Part shown: positions 1 through 10,756 of the stretch, piece by piece
Position numbering within the stretch: the stretch's first letter is position 1
How the letters are laid out: every line of letters starts with the position of its first letter
NCBI GenBank assembly: GCA_025266875.1
Contig: JALLLT010000028.1
Coordinates: 372,001 to 436,000 of the forward strand
Source: Fennellomyces sp. T-0311
Taxonomy: Eukaryota > Mucoromycota > Mucoromycetes > Mucorales > Lichtheimiaceae
Direction: 5' to 3'
Length of the DNA stretch: 64,000 bases
Made by a program: the position numbers and the translations under genes
Notes under the pieces: generated by a model
Seen by the model: only the letters and a program-made list of their open reading frames with translations
What the model was told of the DNA's origin: nothing
The model's database searches: none

Positions 1-380
1 ATTTGAAGGGCTCCCAGGTCCGGAATCTCGGTATCGATATTGAATGCGACATTGACGAACGAGCTCTTGAAGCGTTGGCATCGATTGACCACCTAGGATA
101 CCTGGAAGTTTGCAATCGAAGTAAAACAATTGACAAGAAGAAGCTTCGTCAGTTATTCCTCGATCATCCCTTTAATCGCTTACTTGTAGCCGACATCAGA
201 TACAGCCGTTACGACTGGGTTCGTTTGGGAGGGTTTGGTCGTAGTGATCTATCAACAGGCCAGAGCGATGGTGGTGTAATCAAAAGGGTTCCGACTAAAC
301 TGGTGTACCGCGGATGTGGCTACTATGACATGGATTATTATTATTCGGATGACCAGCAATATGGGCATGATGATGGGTAG
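1..380 (+). CDS. C-terminal fragment of a probable LRR (F-box type) protein, partial
   Basis: The frame is open from the left window edge (codons begin at base 3) to a TAG at 378-380, giving about 125 residues. The first half has leucine spacing like leucine-rich repeats (ALEALASIDHLGYLEVCN, then LRQLFLDHPFNRLL). The tail is rich in Tyr, Asp and Gly. No start lies in the window, so this is the 3' exon of a gene that begins to the left. Two ruined F-box/LRR genes elsewhere in the window (6.3 kb and 37.4 kb) make an F-box/LRR identity plausible, but no F-box is visible here. The family call is inference from the repeat pattern; the open frame itself is directly seen. Confidence 0.4.
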   Translation, partial: LKGSQVRNLGIDIECDIDERALEALASIDHLGYLEVCNRSKTIDKKKLRQLFLDHPFNRLLVADIRYSRYDWVRLGGFGRSDLSTGQSDGGVIKRVPTKLVYRGCGYYDMDYYYSDDQQYGHDDG

Positions 381-1266
381 AATAATGAGAAGGATGATAT
401 CAGTCACGATTGGTTTGCAGCTTATCCCGACCTTTCACTATGTGGTGGGAAATGAGATAAATGATATTGTTTAAAAGAATCTGTGTCAAAAAACAATCAC
501 TGGCAACGAAAAGTCCATCGGGTGAGTATGAGTTCAGGAAAAAAGTCATCACGACAAAACACATTCTCATCCCAATCCATCATTATTTTCCGGCTGCACT
601 ATTTGGACGCCACTGGATCAACCGACTGAAACTGGATATCGGATAAACTGTATTCCGATCACCATACACTTACTGTTCGTTTGCTCGTAGTTTTTCCTAA
701 AACGTAAATTTCCATTGGGTATCTGTTAAATAGTACTTCATGAGAAACAACAGCAACAATGAGCTCACATAAGTTAGAAAAGCTTTGATATTGTGGAACG
801 TCGTAGTGAAATAAGAAACCACCACTTTTCCAATCATGACGCAGCGGAACCATTATGGCACGTTGTGAAATCATTACCAGAAAGATCCCCGACGGGAAAA
901 GTGTGTGATGACCCGGTGATTATCGCCCATGAAAAAAGAGAAAATGTATTGACCAATAGAATTGTGGAAATAGAGCATGAAATGACGTTTCTCCTGCTGC
1001 GCACGGACAAAGCAAAACATTGCTTGCAGGTAAATCAGACGGCAGATAGAGAAAGAAATACATGTACAGCGTACACCCGAAAAGTCGGGGTTACTTTGGT
1101 TGCTTAGTCAACGATCCTATCGTCGTCAGGGACCCTTCTCAGAGCTATGACTCAGTGGGTGGGACCCTGTAAATTACATAATCGAAAAAGTCCGCTTTCA
1201 TTTTTATCGTCGACAACCCTGTTTTCCCATTTTCTTTGCGCTTCTTTCCCCAACCACACTAAAAAA
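381..1266. other. Intergenic, no gene seen
   Basis: Only short frames without family resemblance occur. A pyrimidine-rich stretch (1188-1250) and an A-run directly before the ATG at 1267 probably belong to the promoter and 5' leader of the deacetylase gene. Confidence 0.5.
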
Positions 1267-2835
1267 ATGTGCCCCGTACAAGACAATAGCAAATGCTGTG
1301 CTAGCCCCATCTACAAAATCATCAATGCTCGGCTACTAATGAACCATGAGATAATAGAAGGCTCGTATCTCTGGTTTCAGAATGGCAAAATCATCAATCC
1401 CCAGAGTCTTTTCTTCGACCATCTGAGAGACGCCGACCAGATTATTGATGCCAAGGGAATGCTGGTTGTGCCCGGATTTATTGATACCCAAATCAATGGT
1501 GCCTATGGCATTGACTTTGCAGACTACGAAGGACCCGACTCCAAGATTCAAAAGGACATTGATACCGTAGCCAAGGGGCTGTTACAATACGGCTGCACAT
1601 CGTTCTGCCCAACCGTTGTAAGCTCTGAGCCTGCCGTGTATCAAAAGGTATCTTTGTGACAAGTGCAACCCTGCTTTTTGTTTCCTCCATTTTTCTCACA
1701 CTTGAAAATTTGTTTCAGGTGCTGCCTCACTTGAACGCCCGCAAGGGTTCAGCAACGGGCGGAGCGGAAATTCTCGGCGCCCATGTGGAAGGACCCTTTA
1801 TTTCGGTCGAAAAAAAGGGCGCACACAAACAGGCCGTATTTCGCACTGCCCAGCGGGGCATCGAAGACTTTGACGATGCCTATGGCTCGGAACTCAAGAA
1901 GGGTGACAAGGCAATTAGCATCATGACTTTGGCACCAGAAATCCATGGAGTCACCGACGCTATCCCGGACTTGGTTGCTCGCGGTATCACTGTTGCCCTT
2001 GGACATTCGGCCTGCAAAATTGCAGAAGCCGAACAAGCCGTCGTCAAGGGCGCAACGAGTATTACTCACCTGTTTAATGCTATGCAAGCCGTATGTTACC
2101 CTTCTTCTCAATGTTACGACGAAGCACTCAGATTACCTTTTTTTTATAGTTTCACCATCGTGACCCAGGATTAATTGGTGTTATTGGTGCAGCTGACCTG
2201 CCTATACCTGAATCCCCCAAAGGACATCCTGAACCGTCCGAGACTTCGCCTTGCCGTACAAAACCTGATCCTCGACCTTTCTATGGAATTATTTGCGACG
2301 GTGTCCATGTACATCCTAACTCTGTGCGCATTGCCTACTATTCCCATCCGCATGGCGTTGTTTTGGTTACAGTAAGTTTTTTTTATGGAGGATACATGTT
2401 CTTGGATCAGTGCTAATGCATGCAAAAGGATGCATTATCTGCCATGGGTCTACCTGCTGGCACGTATACTCTCGGTGGACGTGACGTTGCTGTCGATCAC
2501 AATGGTGCTGCCTACGTCAAGGGCACGAGCACGTTGGCGGGAAGGTGAGATCCAAGATCACCATGACGTCATTGATTCTAAATGGAGTTCTTATTTTGCA
2601 TAGTACGATTACAATCGACGAGTGTATCCGTAACTTCCAGCGGTTCACCAACTGCACTGTTGTCGAAGCAGTCGAGGCTGCTACTCTGCATCCCGCACAA
2701 CTTCTTGGCATTACCGACCGCAAAGGCACATTGAATGTCGGTGGTGATGCTGACTTTGTGTTCCTGGACGACTCGTCGGGTGAAGTTCGAGTGAAGCGCG
2801 TGTTCGTTGCAGGCGAAGAGGTCAAACTAGATTAA
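1267..2835 (+). CDS. nagA: N-acetylglucosamine-6-phosphate deacetylase
   Basis: Predicted enzyme of cytosolic GlcNAc catabolism that removes acetate from GlcNAc-6-phosphate before deamination. Five exons: 1267-1647, 1719-2090, 2150-2371, 2429-2544 and 2604-2835, joined by GT-AG introns of 57-71 nt, giving 440 residues. Family marks are PGFID followed by NG near residue 75, GAHVEGPF with the metal-ligand Glu near residue 151, the GHS and HLFNAM histidine segments, FHHRDPG at the start of exon 3, and LVTDA with the predicted catalytic Asp near 326, formed exactly across the exon 3/4 junction. The C-terminal block (AATLHPAQLLG, GGDADFVFLD) is typical of the amidohydrolase fold. ATG 1267 follows an A-run; an upstream in-frame ATG at 1147 is less likely because its extension has no family resemblance. 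A branch-like TGCTAAT sits 18 nt before the exon 4 acceptor. Length matches the eukaryotic family. Confidence 0.93.
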
Positions 2836-3107
2836 ATTTCATATAACACTTATATCCCCCATATCAAACACATATGTACGCATCCACAAACGAAATAAAA
2901 ATAATTGTACTTTATTTGGCTACGCACCTACGTACAGTTGAGCTTAGGAGGCGTGAGATAGGCGCGGGTGTATCAATGCGTACGCGTTCGGTAGAAAGGG
3001 GCGCATTCTAATTGTGCTGCTTCTAATAGCGATGACCTATATCGTCCAGCTTGCTAAAATGACCTTATAAAATTCATGCGTTTATTAAGTTAAATGCTGC
3101 AATGACG

Positions 3108-4277
3108 TTAAAACAAAATCATTTTCTCTCTATCCTTGGTCTGCTTTATACTGTTCTGCAGTGTGGACGCTTGGGTTTTAAGTTGTTCCAGTTTCTGCCC
3201 CACTGATTTCGCTTGATCTTTAAACTGCTGCTCCATGGATGAACCTCTATTGCGTCGCACGGATTCCATTGCCTGTGACAGCTCAGCCTGCGTGGCAGCG
3301 ACTTTGGATTGCAGCTTTGCCAATTCCCGCTGTGCCGCTTTTGGATCTCTCTCAACCCTTTTAGCATTGGGTATAGGGCTTTCACTTGAGGAGGATGGGG
3401 GATTGGAAAGCATCTTGTTCATCATGGTGAACATATCCTGTCCGCGGGGCATCTGCTGCTTTTGCTTGACAGGTTTCTTCTTTTTTTCACCTCCGAGTCC
3501 TAGACGCTCGTCACCACGACGCTTTGCTGCTTCCACTGGATTTACGCGTCCTTGATTTTCACGACCTAAACCCTGTCCCTAGCCCGGTTCTTGTAGTCCT
3601 CCCGGATCCATAGCTTATGCAACACTTACTGTGACGTATCCCATCTTGGCCAGCATTTTCGCTCCAAACCCTGTTGTATGCGCTTGCCAACTCGCCCACC
3701 CTTCCTGTCTTTGTTCCACTTCAACTTCTTCGTCAGACGATACTTCTTGCTGCGGTTCATCGCCTTCAAGTAAATCCTTGACTGGTATAAGCGTACTGAC
3801 CGTTCGGCTTTGGCGTGTTGATGCAAGTTCTACACGCCACTCGCCCGTCGCCAGCGCATCCTGCACTCTTGCCATAACATACACAGCGTCACTGTCTTTA
3901 ACCCAGACGCGTTGATCCAAATGGTATTCATCTTGCAGTAACGCTTCCATGGGTAGTAGTTCATCGTTTGCAAAAGTAATACCATGTTGATTGCATTCAC
4001 ATTGTCTACCCGCAAGATAATCGGTGCATGGCACTGTATCTTCGGTGATTGGAGTCATTATAAAGACCGTGCTTTGTGCTGAGCCGCTGTCAATGACGAT
4101 CGCCGGCAACAGGTAACAATGATCGTCTATTGTGAATGGCACAACGCATTGATTTGACTGCTGTTGGTCGTGAAGAGTGGCATAGAGCTGTTCCAACAAA
4201 GCAGGTAAACTTTGATCGGTGGGATCAAGAGCCATCAGCTCTTTGATCTCTCTGATCATATTTTCCGTTTCTTCCAT
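3108..4277 (-). CDS. ZGPAT: ZGPAT-like CCCH zinc-finger and G-patch protein
   Basis: Nuclear RNA- or chromatin-associated protein of the ZGPAT type, 372 residues in two exons (4277-3630 and 3578-3108) with a 51-nt GT-AG intron that cuts through the G-patch. Order of parts: N-terminal helical segment (1-40); a reduced CCCH-like knuckle at Cys84, Cys93, Cys95 and His98; a Tudor-like stretch containing DQRVWVKDSDAVYVMARVQD; an acidic linker; a G-patch formed across the splice (WQAHTTGFGAKMLAKMGYVT, then GQGLGRENQGRVNP); and a C-terminal coiled coil rich in Gln and Lys. In vertebrate ZGPAT this organisation (zinc finger, Tudor, G-patch, coiled coil) is associated with transcriptional repression and spliceosome contacts; that role is inferred here. 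The knuckle has shorter spacing (C-x8-C-x-C-x2-H) than usual. The junction is supported because unspliced exon 1 ends at a stop five codons past the G-patch break. Confidence 0.85.
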
Positions 4278-4795
4278 GGCACCGTGAAGGACAGCGAGTT
4301 TTTTTCTTTTTGCGACTAAAAATTGGGCTAAAACCTGTCACTAGGTTATCACGTTCCTTTTCCAGGATATGGCACTTTCTTGCACAGCAGTGTCAATCTC
4401 GAAGCATGATCCTTGAAACCCATTTTCGGATACGCCGAGAAAAGTTATAATCGAAGCCATTCTTATTCAGGGCCTCACTTCATGGAGAGGCCTGGTGCTT
4501 TTAATAACCTTCTTCTGTTCTCCACACTTTAAACGCACGAGCAATCAAAGACCCAAGGGATGGTGTGGTTCGGCTGTGGAACGCGACTAAGTCTGTGCAA
4601 CAATGTGGGGATATGCCAAAATAGGCTCAAGTCGTTTCTGTCAATCCCGATGTGCTTCATTTAGACTCGCAAGGAAAAACACACGCAAATAGGAAAAAAC
4701 TAAAATATTATTAAAAATAAAGAGAGCAAGAAAAGGGTAAAAGTAGTTGATGGGGAGACAAGTAAGAGATATCATTAGATATATATACAACGCAT
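4278..4795. other. Intergenic, no gene seen
   Basis: Between the divergent-looking start of the ZGPAT-like gene and the 3' end of the SUR7-like gene. An AT-rich A-run region (4690-4790) is the likely 3' untranslated region of the SUR7-like gene. No RNA gene or repeat recognised. Confidence 0.4.
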
Positions 4796-5544
4796 TTAGG
4801 CTTTCAAGTCGTCGAATGCTGTGGTTCGTTTACGTCCGCACAAGCAATTAAAAGTGTACCACACTGTAGCAAGACCAGAAGCAATCATGGCACCCAGTAC
4901 CATCCATGTTGCATTTCCAATTTGGCCCGAGACTTCGTCGCCTGACGATGCGTTCTTAAACTTGGATGCCGATACGACGATGATGATGAAAATAATAAAT
5001 AATGCGCCCGTAGCCATGAGCGAGACGAGCATGAGAATGAACTCGGGAAGCTTTTTGAAGAACGTGAAAAGCGTGGCTTGCATGGCCAATGCGGTGGCCA
5101 AAAAGGCGATCCAGTACAAGATGAACAGAGCGAGGTAGATGCTGTTGGGCAAATCGACGGAAAGTTGGATACCGAGTCCTTCGGCCTCAGCTATATATAC
5201 GCACTTATCAGCGTTCTGTTTATAATCAATGCTAAAGTGCTACTTACGCCATTTGAAGGGGACAGTGGGGACACTGCATTCTGAGACACCTTTGCCAACG
5301 TCACCATAGCAACTTCCCCTAATTTTTGTTGTCATGGAATCAGTACAAAAGCTCTCGCGAATCAACGCTTTTTTTGTTACCATAAACCCATGCGAGTGAA
5401 TTTGCCGTGCCATTCGACTTGTGCGAAAAAGAGGTCGCGCAGGACAGGCAAGTTACCCGAACCACTGACGAGAACAAAAATTTCAAGCAGAAGTGCGATG
5501 AAGGTTAAAAACGTGGCTCCGTATTCCGATTTCGACGTCGCCAT
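4796..5544 (-). CDS. SUR7/PalI-family four-span membrane protein
   Basis: Predicted plasma-membrane tetraspan protein of 209 residues. Exons 5544-5381, 5318-5248 and 5190-4796, with introns of 62 and 57 nt; splicing phases close exactly. Four hydrophobic segments are visible: ATFLTFIALLLEIFVLVSG near the N-terminus, then IYLALFILYWIAFLATALA, FILMLVSLMATGALFIIFII, and TWMVLGAMIASGLATVWY. The first extracellular loop carries a GLW followed by two cysteines (GLWGSCYG, then ECSVP), the claudin-like signature of the fungal SUR7/PalI group; both splice junctions fall in this loop. Family members organise cortical membrane domains or take part in ambient pH sensing, but which applies cannot be told from sequence. 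ATG 5544 is chosen because the Met about 26 codons upstream would add a hydrophobic leader not expected in the family. Confidence 0.85.
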
Positions 5545-6288
5545 GATTTGCTGTCGCTGAAGGAAGGTATAGATAGAATGACTCGAAAAAAGAAAAAAGG
5601 AAAGAAAATAGATGAAACCCAACAGCCAAGGCTTCTTTTATAAATGTCACAAAAAAAACTTTAATATATTTTATGATGCGTACAAAGCTAAAAGCAGTTG
5701 GCCGGCGGACTCTACAAAAGTAATCACTCTCCCTGCATTTTGTTGGGAAACACCAGCACTATGCGAAAATCACGTTTGGTTGTTACACACGAAGCACTCC
5801 CCTTTCACACCCAACGCTGTTACTCAACGACAACCAGGTCCATCCATCGTGGAATCGTCTCAGCTTTCCAATTAGTATTGGTGCGTAAGCAATCCTTGTT
5901 AATTGACCTGCTAGCCCCCTCTGGGTTTCGCGTGAAATTGTATTCGTTCAATCGATGCAACCTTTCAGGTCCGTCTGAGCATGTATTTATGCTACTCCGT
6001 GTGCCCGGCGAGGAAGGTCAGGTAACAGCGACAGGAGCACATCAACGTTACGCTAGGTTGCCTAAAATCACCCCAAGCCGTAACTGCAGATTTCTAGAAA
6101 AACCAGACCGTGTTTGATGGGCAAATGTTAACGGTAAATCCTCGTGATGGGAAGATTTCTACCGGAAAATTGTGGCAGACATGCTCCCTATCCAAAGTGG
6201 AAGGTAACAATGGTTTGTTGCTGCAGTACTGAAAGCGCCTATGTTGCACAGCACTCTTGCAGTCTCCCCACCTGCCACGCAACGCACC
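5545..6288. other. Intergenic, no gene seen
   Basis: Contains overlapping short frames on the plus strand with no recognisable family. Holds the upstream region of the SUR7-like gene and whatever promoter served the ruined F-box gene. Confidence 0.4.
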
Positions 6289-7923
6289 ATGTCCGATTTT
6301 ACCAGTTCTCTTCCTGTTGAGATCGTATGCGACATTTTATCCTACTTTTCTCAGGCTGACTTCATCGAGTGCATGCGCGTTTCGCGTCACTGGCTCTATT
6401 GAATCCGAAGTATGGCGGCCAAAACATTGGAGTCAGATCGACATTTCCTCAGATCCGTGGACCTCAATCAGCGATTACGTGATGCGTTGTCTAGGAAGCC
6501 ATGTGTATACGGTGTCAATTAAAAAGGGAGATCAAATGCTGTCCTGAAAAAGCTCAAGGAAGCGGCGCGTGGCATTCGCCCACTTCGTAAGCTGCTGTAC
6601 AGACAGTAAAATAATGGACACGTAGCTGACTAACGCGTATCTAACATTAGAAATAAGCAGCTTACTCGGCTTTGTGGGAACAAATATCGATTTTAGATCC
6701 ATCATGTTCATTTCCAATACCCAGCAGTTTTACAATACATTAACACGACTCTCAATAAGCGACAAGTCAATCCATATATTGCCACCCAACCTACTGCGCA
6801 ACTTCCATAACTTAGCACACCTTACACTCAACTTGGCAAGCGAAGTGCGAAATCGATACCGTTCGAAAAGGGAGACTCAGAGGAGCGTTTCAACAACCTG
6901 GTATACCTTAATCTGGATAATGTTTCGGGCGGTGAATTGAAAATCGCGCCTATCTTGCATCGATACCCAAGTATTCAATCCCTGCTTTTGTCCTGCGACC
7001 ATATTATCTCTGAACACTTGACACGATTTGACATGTTTGTCGAGCTATGTCCAAGTCATGTGGGGAGTGAATTTCAGATTCACTGACAACATTGCTGCGA
7101 GGCTTGATGGATGGCGAAACGTATCAAAGGGGACGATGATGGTCAAAGCGGTACCATTAGGGATTTCGTCTTCCGCGGTTATATGTATCACTTTCCAGAT
7201 ATCGGTGGAATTCTGTCGCGATCACAGCACACTTGAATCATGGAGCTCATGGCTGTTGGTGCTGTTGGGCCTGGGTGGCGTGGTACTGCTGACGATATTC
7301 AGTTTAAACAGCTAAGAACATTGCGATTAGAGAAGGCAATGACGCATCGTCTGGCTGTATTTCTTCGGCGATGCGTTAATCTGGAAAATCTGGATCTGCT
7401 GTCGATAATGGATGATATTAACCAAAGGCAGCTCTTCCAGGCGATTACCTCGCTCAGGCAGCTTCGATCCCTGAGATTACACTATGCTTCTTCACGGAGA
7501 ATTGCTGTACAAGACCGCAGCTGGGGATTTGATCTCTTTGCGCACCATCCAGTGCTTGAATAGCTGCACCTCGTTGATGTATGGCTCTCCGAAGATGAAC
7601 TCAAGAATATACCCGAAATACGTTCTTTAAAAGAATTGCATATATCTATGGACACGGACCTTGACTACTAGATCGATACCAGCAGTTTTATGGGCATCGC
7701 CGAAAAGCTATTTGATTGCCAGGGCAGTATACAGTTTATACCATTCCACAATTGTTACCATGTCACGGATCATGCTCTCGAGCGATTTTCACGAGTGAAA
7801 AGTTTATCGGGGCTACGAATAGAAGATACCTCTTCTATTACCGATGCCGGCATTAAGATTTTTGTCAGTGTTGGAAAAAGTATCGATATGCGTGATTGTT
7901 TTTCAATTTCACAACAAGGATAA
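6289..7923 (+). pseudogene. Ruined F-box/leucine-rich-repeat gene
   Basis: ATG 6289 opens a clear F-box: SSLPVEIVCDILSYFSQADF followed by CMRVSRHW. The frame hits TGA at about 6400 and homology continues in another frame (VWRPKHWSQIDI). Leucine-rich-repeat segments then appear in successive frames: LTRLSISDKSIHILPPNLL (about 6744), NLVYLNLDNVS (about 6895), LRTLRLEKAMTHRLAVFLRR (about 7310), and a final stretch to TAA 7923. In the last part one frame is interrupted by TAG at 7561 and TAG at about 7669 while LRR spacing continues on both sides (HPVLE stop LHLVDVWLSEDELKNI). Several frameshifts plus at least two in-frame stops make a functional protein very unlikely. Intact relatives would be SCF ubiquitin-ligase substrate adaptors. 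It lies just before an intact single-exon F-box gene of different architecture. Confidence 0.75.
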
Positions 7924-8443
7924 TGTGCACTTTGAGTTTCCAAATACAGTAGATTGACTTGTGCTGTCTATATACTCATATATGTGATTGTGGAATATGT
8001 GTACGATATAAATAGCTGCAACCATTCTAGCGTTTTCTCCGTACTTTATCTTATGATTTGTCTTGCCGTCGGGTAAATGATAACAACCGATGTAAAGTTC
8101 TCCTGATTATAAAAAAGTGTACACGTTAAAACATTCTATTTTGTACTGGTTTCAATATAATAAAGCTTAACGTATATTGTCACTTTTTTCATTTTCATAT
8201 CGATACGTACCCTGCATTCAAAACGCTACAATAGGGAGCGCTGTGACGATAACAGTTATTAAGAAGTACCAATCATCATACTAAATCTTGTGGTGTTTTG
8301 TGCTTTGTGATAATGATGCAAGTGTTTTCACTGACGATAGTTTCCGAAAATGGCAACTATGTTCATTGTTTTGTTGTGTTTCTGAGTTCACAGTTTAAAG
8401 GTATAAGTACCTGTGAAATAAGTGGAAAAAATCTCATCCCACT
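7924..8443. other. Intergenic, no gene seen
   Basis: AT-rich spacer between the F-box ruin and the intact F-box gene. AATAAA occurs at 8158-8163, a possible 3'-end signal of the former gene. Nothing else recognised. Confidence 0.4.
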
Positions 8444-9967
8444 ATGCCTCAAAAAGAGCTAAGAAATTTACTATCTGAATCTACCGCATCTTCAACCACA
8501 TTAGAAAAGATTAGCAGTAGCGTAGCATATTTACAATTGAGTACACCATATGGTACTACTGTATCCAATATAAACGAAGAAGCACATCTCGAAACGAACA
8601 TTGAACAAAATGAAGCAAACACTGGCAACATGGCTTGTATACCAAGATCATCACGATTGGAAGCACTCCCACTTGAAATCTTGGATAATATAACCGAGAA
8701 TCTTTATCCATCAGAGATAATTGCAATGTTGAAGGTATCGAAAAAAGTACATCGCGCTTGCATGTATTCGGACAAGTGGAGAACGATTTCCAAAGTAGCC
8801 AGACTTGGAAGACCGAAAAAACGCGGGCCACGTAGGACATATTTTGGATTAGTAATGGCCACCAAATCACGCATCTGCGAAGTCTGCCACAAATATTGCT
8901 TCCGTCGTAAAATTTACGAGATGCCTTTACCTGTATTCATCGAAAGCCGGAACAAGAAAATCGCACTATGTCTAGCATGTCGACAAAAGTACTATAAGCA
9001 CAATCCAGAGGCTGACACAAACGAAAAAAACCGACGTCAGCGACAATGTTATGGAGGGAAATTGGGCGTACAAATGTACAATAATCATCTCGCAATTCGC
9101 CGTGCAAGGAAAATGGAGAAGATACGTGATCAGCGACGAGCTATTCTTCGACAAGCATTTGGGGCCCATGGGATTACAGAAGTAGATGAAAGCGACCCAG
9201 GAGTCCGCCACTTTATTTTATACGGCTACAATCCTGATCTGACTCAGGACGAAGCGATTAGTGAAATCGTTCAAGACATACCTTTTAATACACGATGTCG
9301 AGCTTTAATGAGGCGCTTATCTAAGCATGATATTGGTATATTTACCTACATTGGACTCTACTCGCAATACCTTCACAGCGGCGTGGGTAAACTTGACGAT
9401 ATTGTCAACATGGTACTCGAGATCAACTGGCTCCTGAAAAACACCACGTACACCCGCTACGATAGCCAATCTACGGTGTCCCGCCCAGGACTGCGCAGAT
9501 ATACTCTCCGAGGGAATAGCAGTAACGATCCTATACTGAAAGCTCTTCGCGAGTTTATTTATCGAAGAGTTGTCAATGGTCAATGGAATGATATCATTTC
9601 AAAACCTGACACAATCAGTCAACTCCCACCAAAATCCCTATGGCAACGTATCCAACGCCTTAATCCGGAAATCTGGCAGGAAGTGGCAAAGGATTTATTT
9701 TTTCCTGCAGGAATTGAACAATGTCAAGACAAGCTTCTCCTTTTGGATATGACAGACTGGGGGTCATTTACAAATGACATTTTGATACAAGTTTTGGACA
9801 AGGGTGCCATATTATTTGGAAAAAGAAGCTTATCACATCCCATTGCGTTTTCTTTGGCAATGATAGATGCAATCGGTAAAGAATCCTTTGGTGTATTCGT
9901 CGAATCAAATCGCAAGATTTTCATGGAAAAAATTACCAGTTTTTTCATTAAACCGCCATCGCGATAG
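8444..9967 (+). CDS. F-box protein with a cysteine-pair cluster, single exon
   Basis: Uninterrupted 507-residue frame from ATG 8444 to TAG 9967. Residues about 71-115 form an F-box (RLEALPLEILDNITENLYP, then VSKKVHRACMYSDKWRTI), so the protein probably links substrates to an SCF ubiquitin ligase through Skp1. Next come a basic stretch (GRPKKRGPRR) and two cysteine pairs, C145-x2-C148 (plus C152) and C176-x2-C179, resembling a small zinc ribbon. A strongly basic helix region (NEKNRRQRQ, RRARKMEKIRDQRRAILRQ) is followed by a helical C-terminal half without a domain I recognise. There are no LRRs, unlike the ruined F-box genes nearby. The combination of F-box, zinc-ribbon-like cysteines and basic helix is not one I can name. 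The absence of introns contrasts with most neighbours. Confidence 0.75.
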   Translation: MPQKELRNLLSESTASSTTLEKISSSVAYLQLSTPYGTTVSNINEEAHLETNIEQNEANTGNMACIPRSSRLEALPLEILDNITENLYPSEIIAMLKVSKKVHRACMYSDKWRTISKVARLGRPKKRGPRRTYFGLVMATKSRICEVCHKYCFRRKIYEMPLPVFIESRNKKIALCLACRQKYYKHNPEADTNEKNRRQRQCYGGKLGVQMYNNHLAIRRARKMEKIRDQRRAILRQAFGAHGITEVDESDPGVRHFILYGYNPDLTQDEAISEIVQDIPFNTRCRALMRRLSKHDIGIFTYIGLYSQYLHSGVGKLDDIVNMVLEINWLLKNTTYTRYDSQSTVSRPGLRRYTLRGNSSNDPILKALREFIYRRVVNGQWNDIISKPDTISQLPPKSLWQRIQRLNPEIWQEVAKDLFFPAGIEQCQDKLLLLDMTDWGSFTNDILIQVLDKGAILFGKRSLSHPIAFSLAMIDAIGKESFGVFVESNRKIFMEKITSFFIKPPSR

Positions 9968-10108
9968 CTTTCTAACAGTCAAAACCAGAAAAAATAACCC
10001 ATAAGTTATACTCCTTATGTATTAACGTAATCTTTGTTGCACACAGAAATAGCTGTATGTATTTGTGGAAAAAAGTTCAAGTATATGTGGTGACATATTA
10101 TAGACGAG

Positions 10109-10756
10109 CTATTGCCAAAGCGAGTCAGTGAATACTGGATTGTTCCGAACAATGTCGGTAAATGCGTTGGGAGCATCGACCAGCACTAGTTCTTTTTCTT
10201 CTTCATCTTGCTTACAACTTGGTATCGCTTTTTGCTTATCCTTTGTATCACTTTTGTGGCTATTTGACGTACTCTCCATGCCTTTAGCATCATTCGCTTT
10301 GGCCTGCGGAGGGAGCTTATCGTCCTTCCTCTGGCTTTTCTGTGTCGAGGTTTTTTCTAATACTTCAGTTTTCTTCTTTTCAATGTTTCGGGGCTTCACC
10401 AGTAAACGCAAAAAGTACACAGGTTTGGGACCGTAGTCCACCGCTCCTGGACAATCCTTTTTTTGGCGCCTATTAAACGCACAATGGAGGTCATCCTCGC
10501 TTTCCAATACAACCCAAGTTTTTTCATCGTCCATATAATAAACGGTGTACTCATTAGCGTTTATCTTGTATAAGGTTGTGACCTCAAGAATAAATGTTAC
10601 TCTAAGTTTTCTGCGTGGTCAATAGAAAGTTGTCGCCTCTACCTTCTTTAAAAGATCTTTGGCGGGGATGCTGCGTGGCACAAAAAACCGATATATGTCT
10701 TCGGTGACATGGTGCTTGACTTTGATACTTACATCTTCCCACTGTGGATACTCCAT
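10109..10756 (-). CDS. Small PB1-domain protein
   Basis: Two exons, 10756-10643 and 10582-10109, with a 60-nt intron (GTAGAG donor, TTGAG acceptor), giving 195 residues. The PB1 fold is only visible after splicing: exon 1 gives VSIKVKHHVTEDIYRFFVP and IPAKDLLKK, exon 2 gives EYTVYYMDDEKTWVVLESED followed by DLHCAF. Lys residues in the first strand and the Asp/Glu-rich loop match the basic and acidic faces by which PB1 domains pair head to tail, so this may be a scaffold or adaptor. After the domain there is a Lys/Ser-rich low-complexity linker and a short conserved-looking end (NAFTDIVRNN). No kinase, SH3, ZZ or UBA domain accompanies the PB1, which is unusual. ATG 10756 is the only start upstream in frame with the PB1 first strand. 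Without splicing the first exon stops 6 codons after the donor. Confidence 0.65.

Noticed and set aside
461..1107. Short frames between the left-edge fragment and the deacetylase
   Set aside because: 61-104 codons, overlapping on both strands, no motif and no plausible splice partners.
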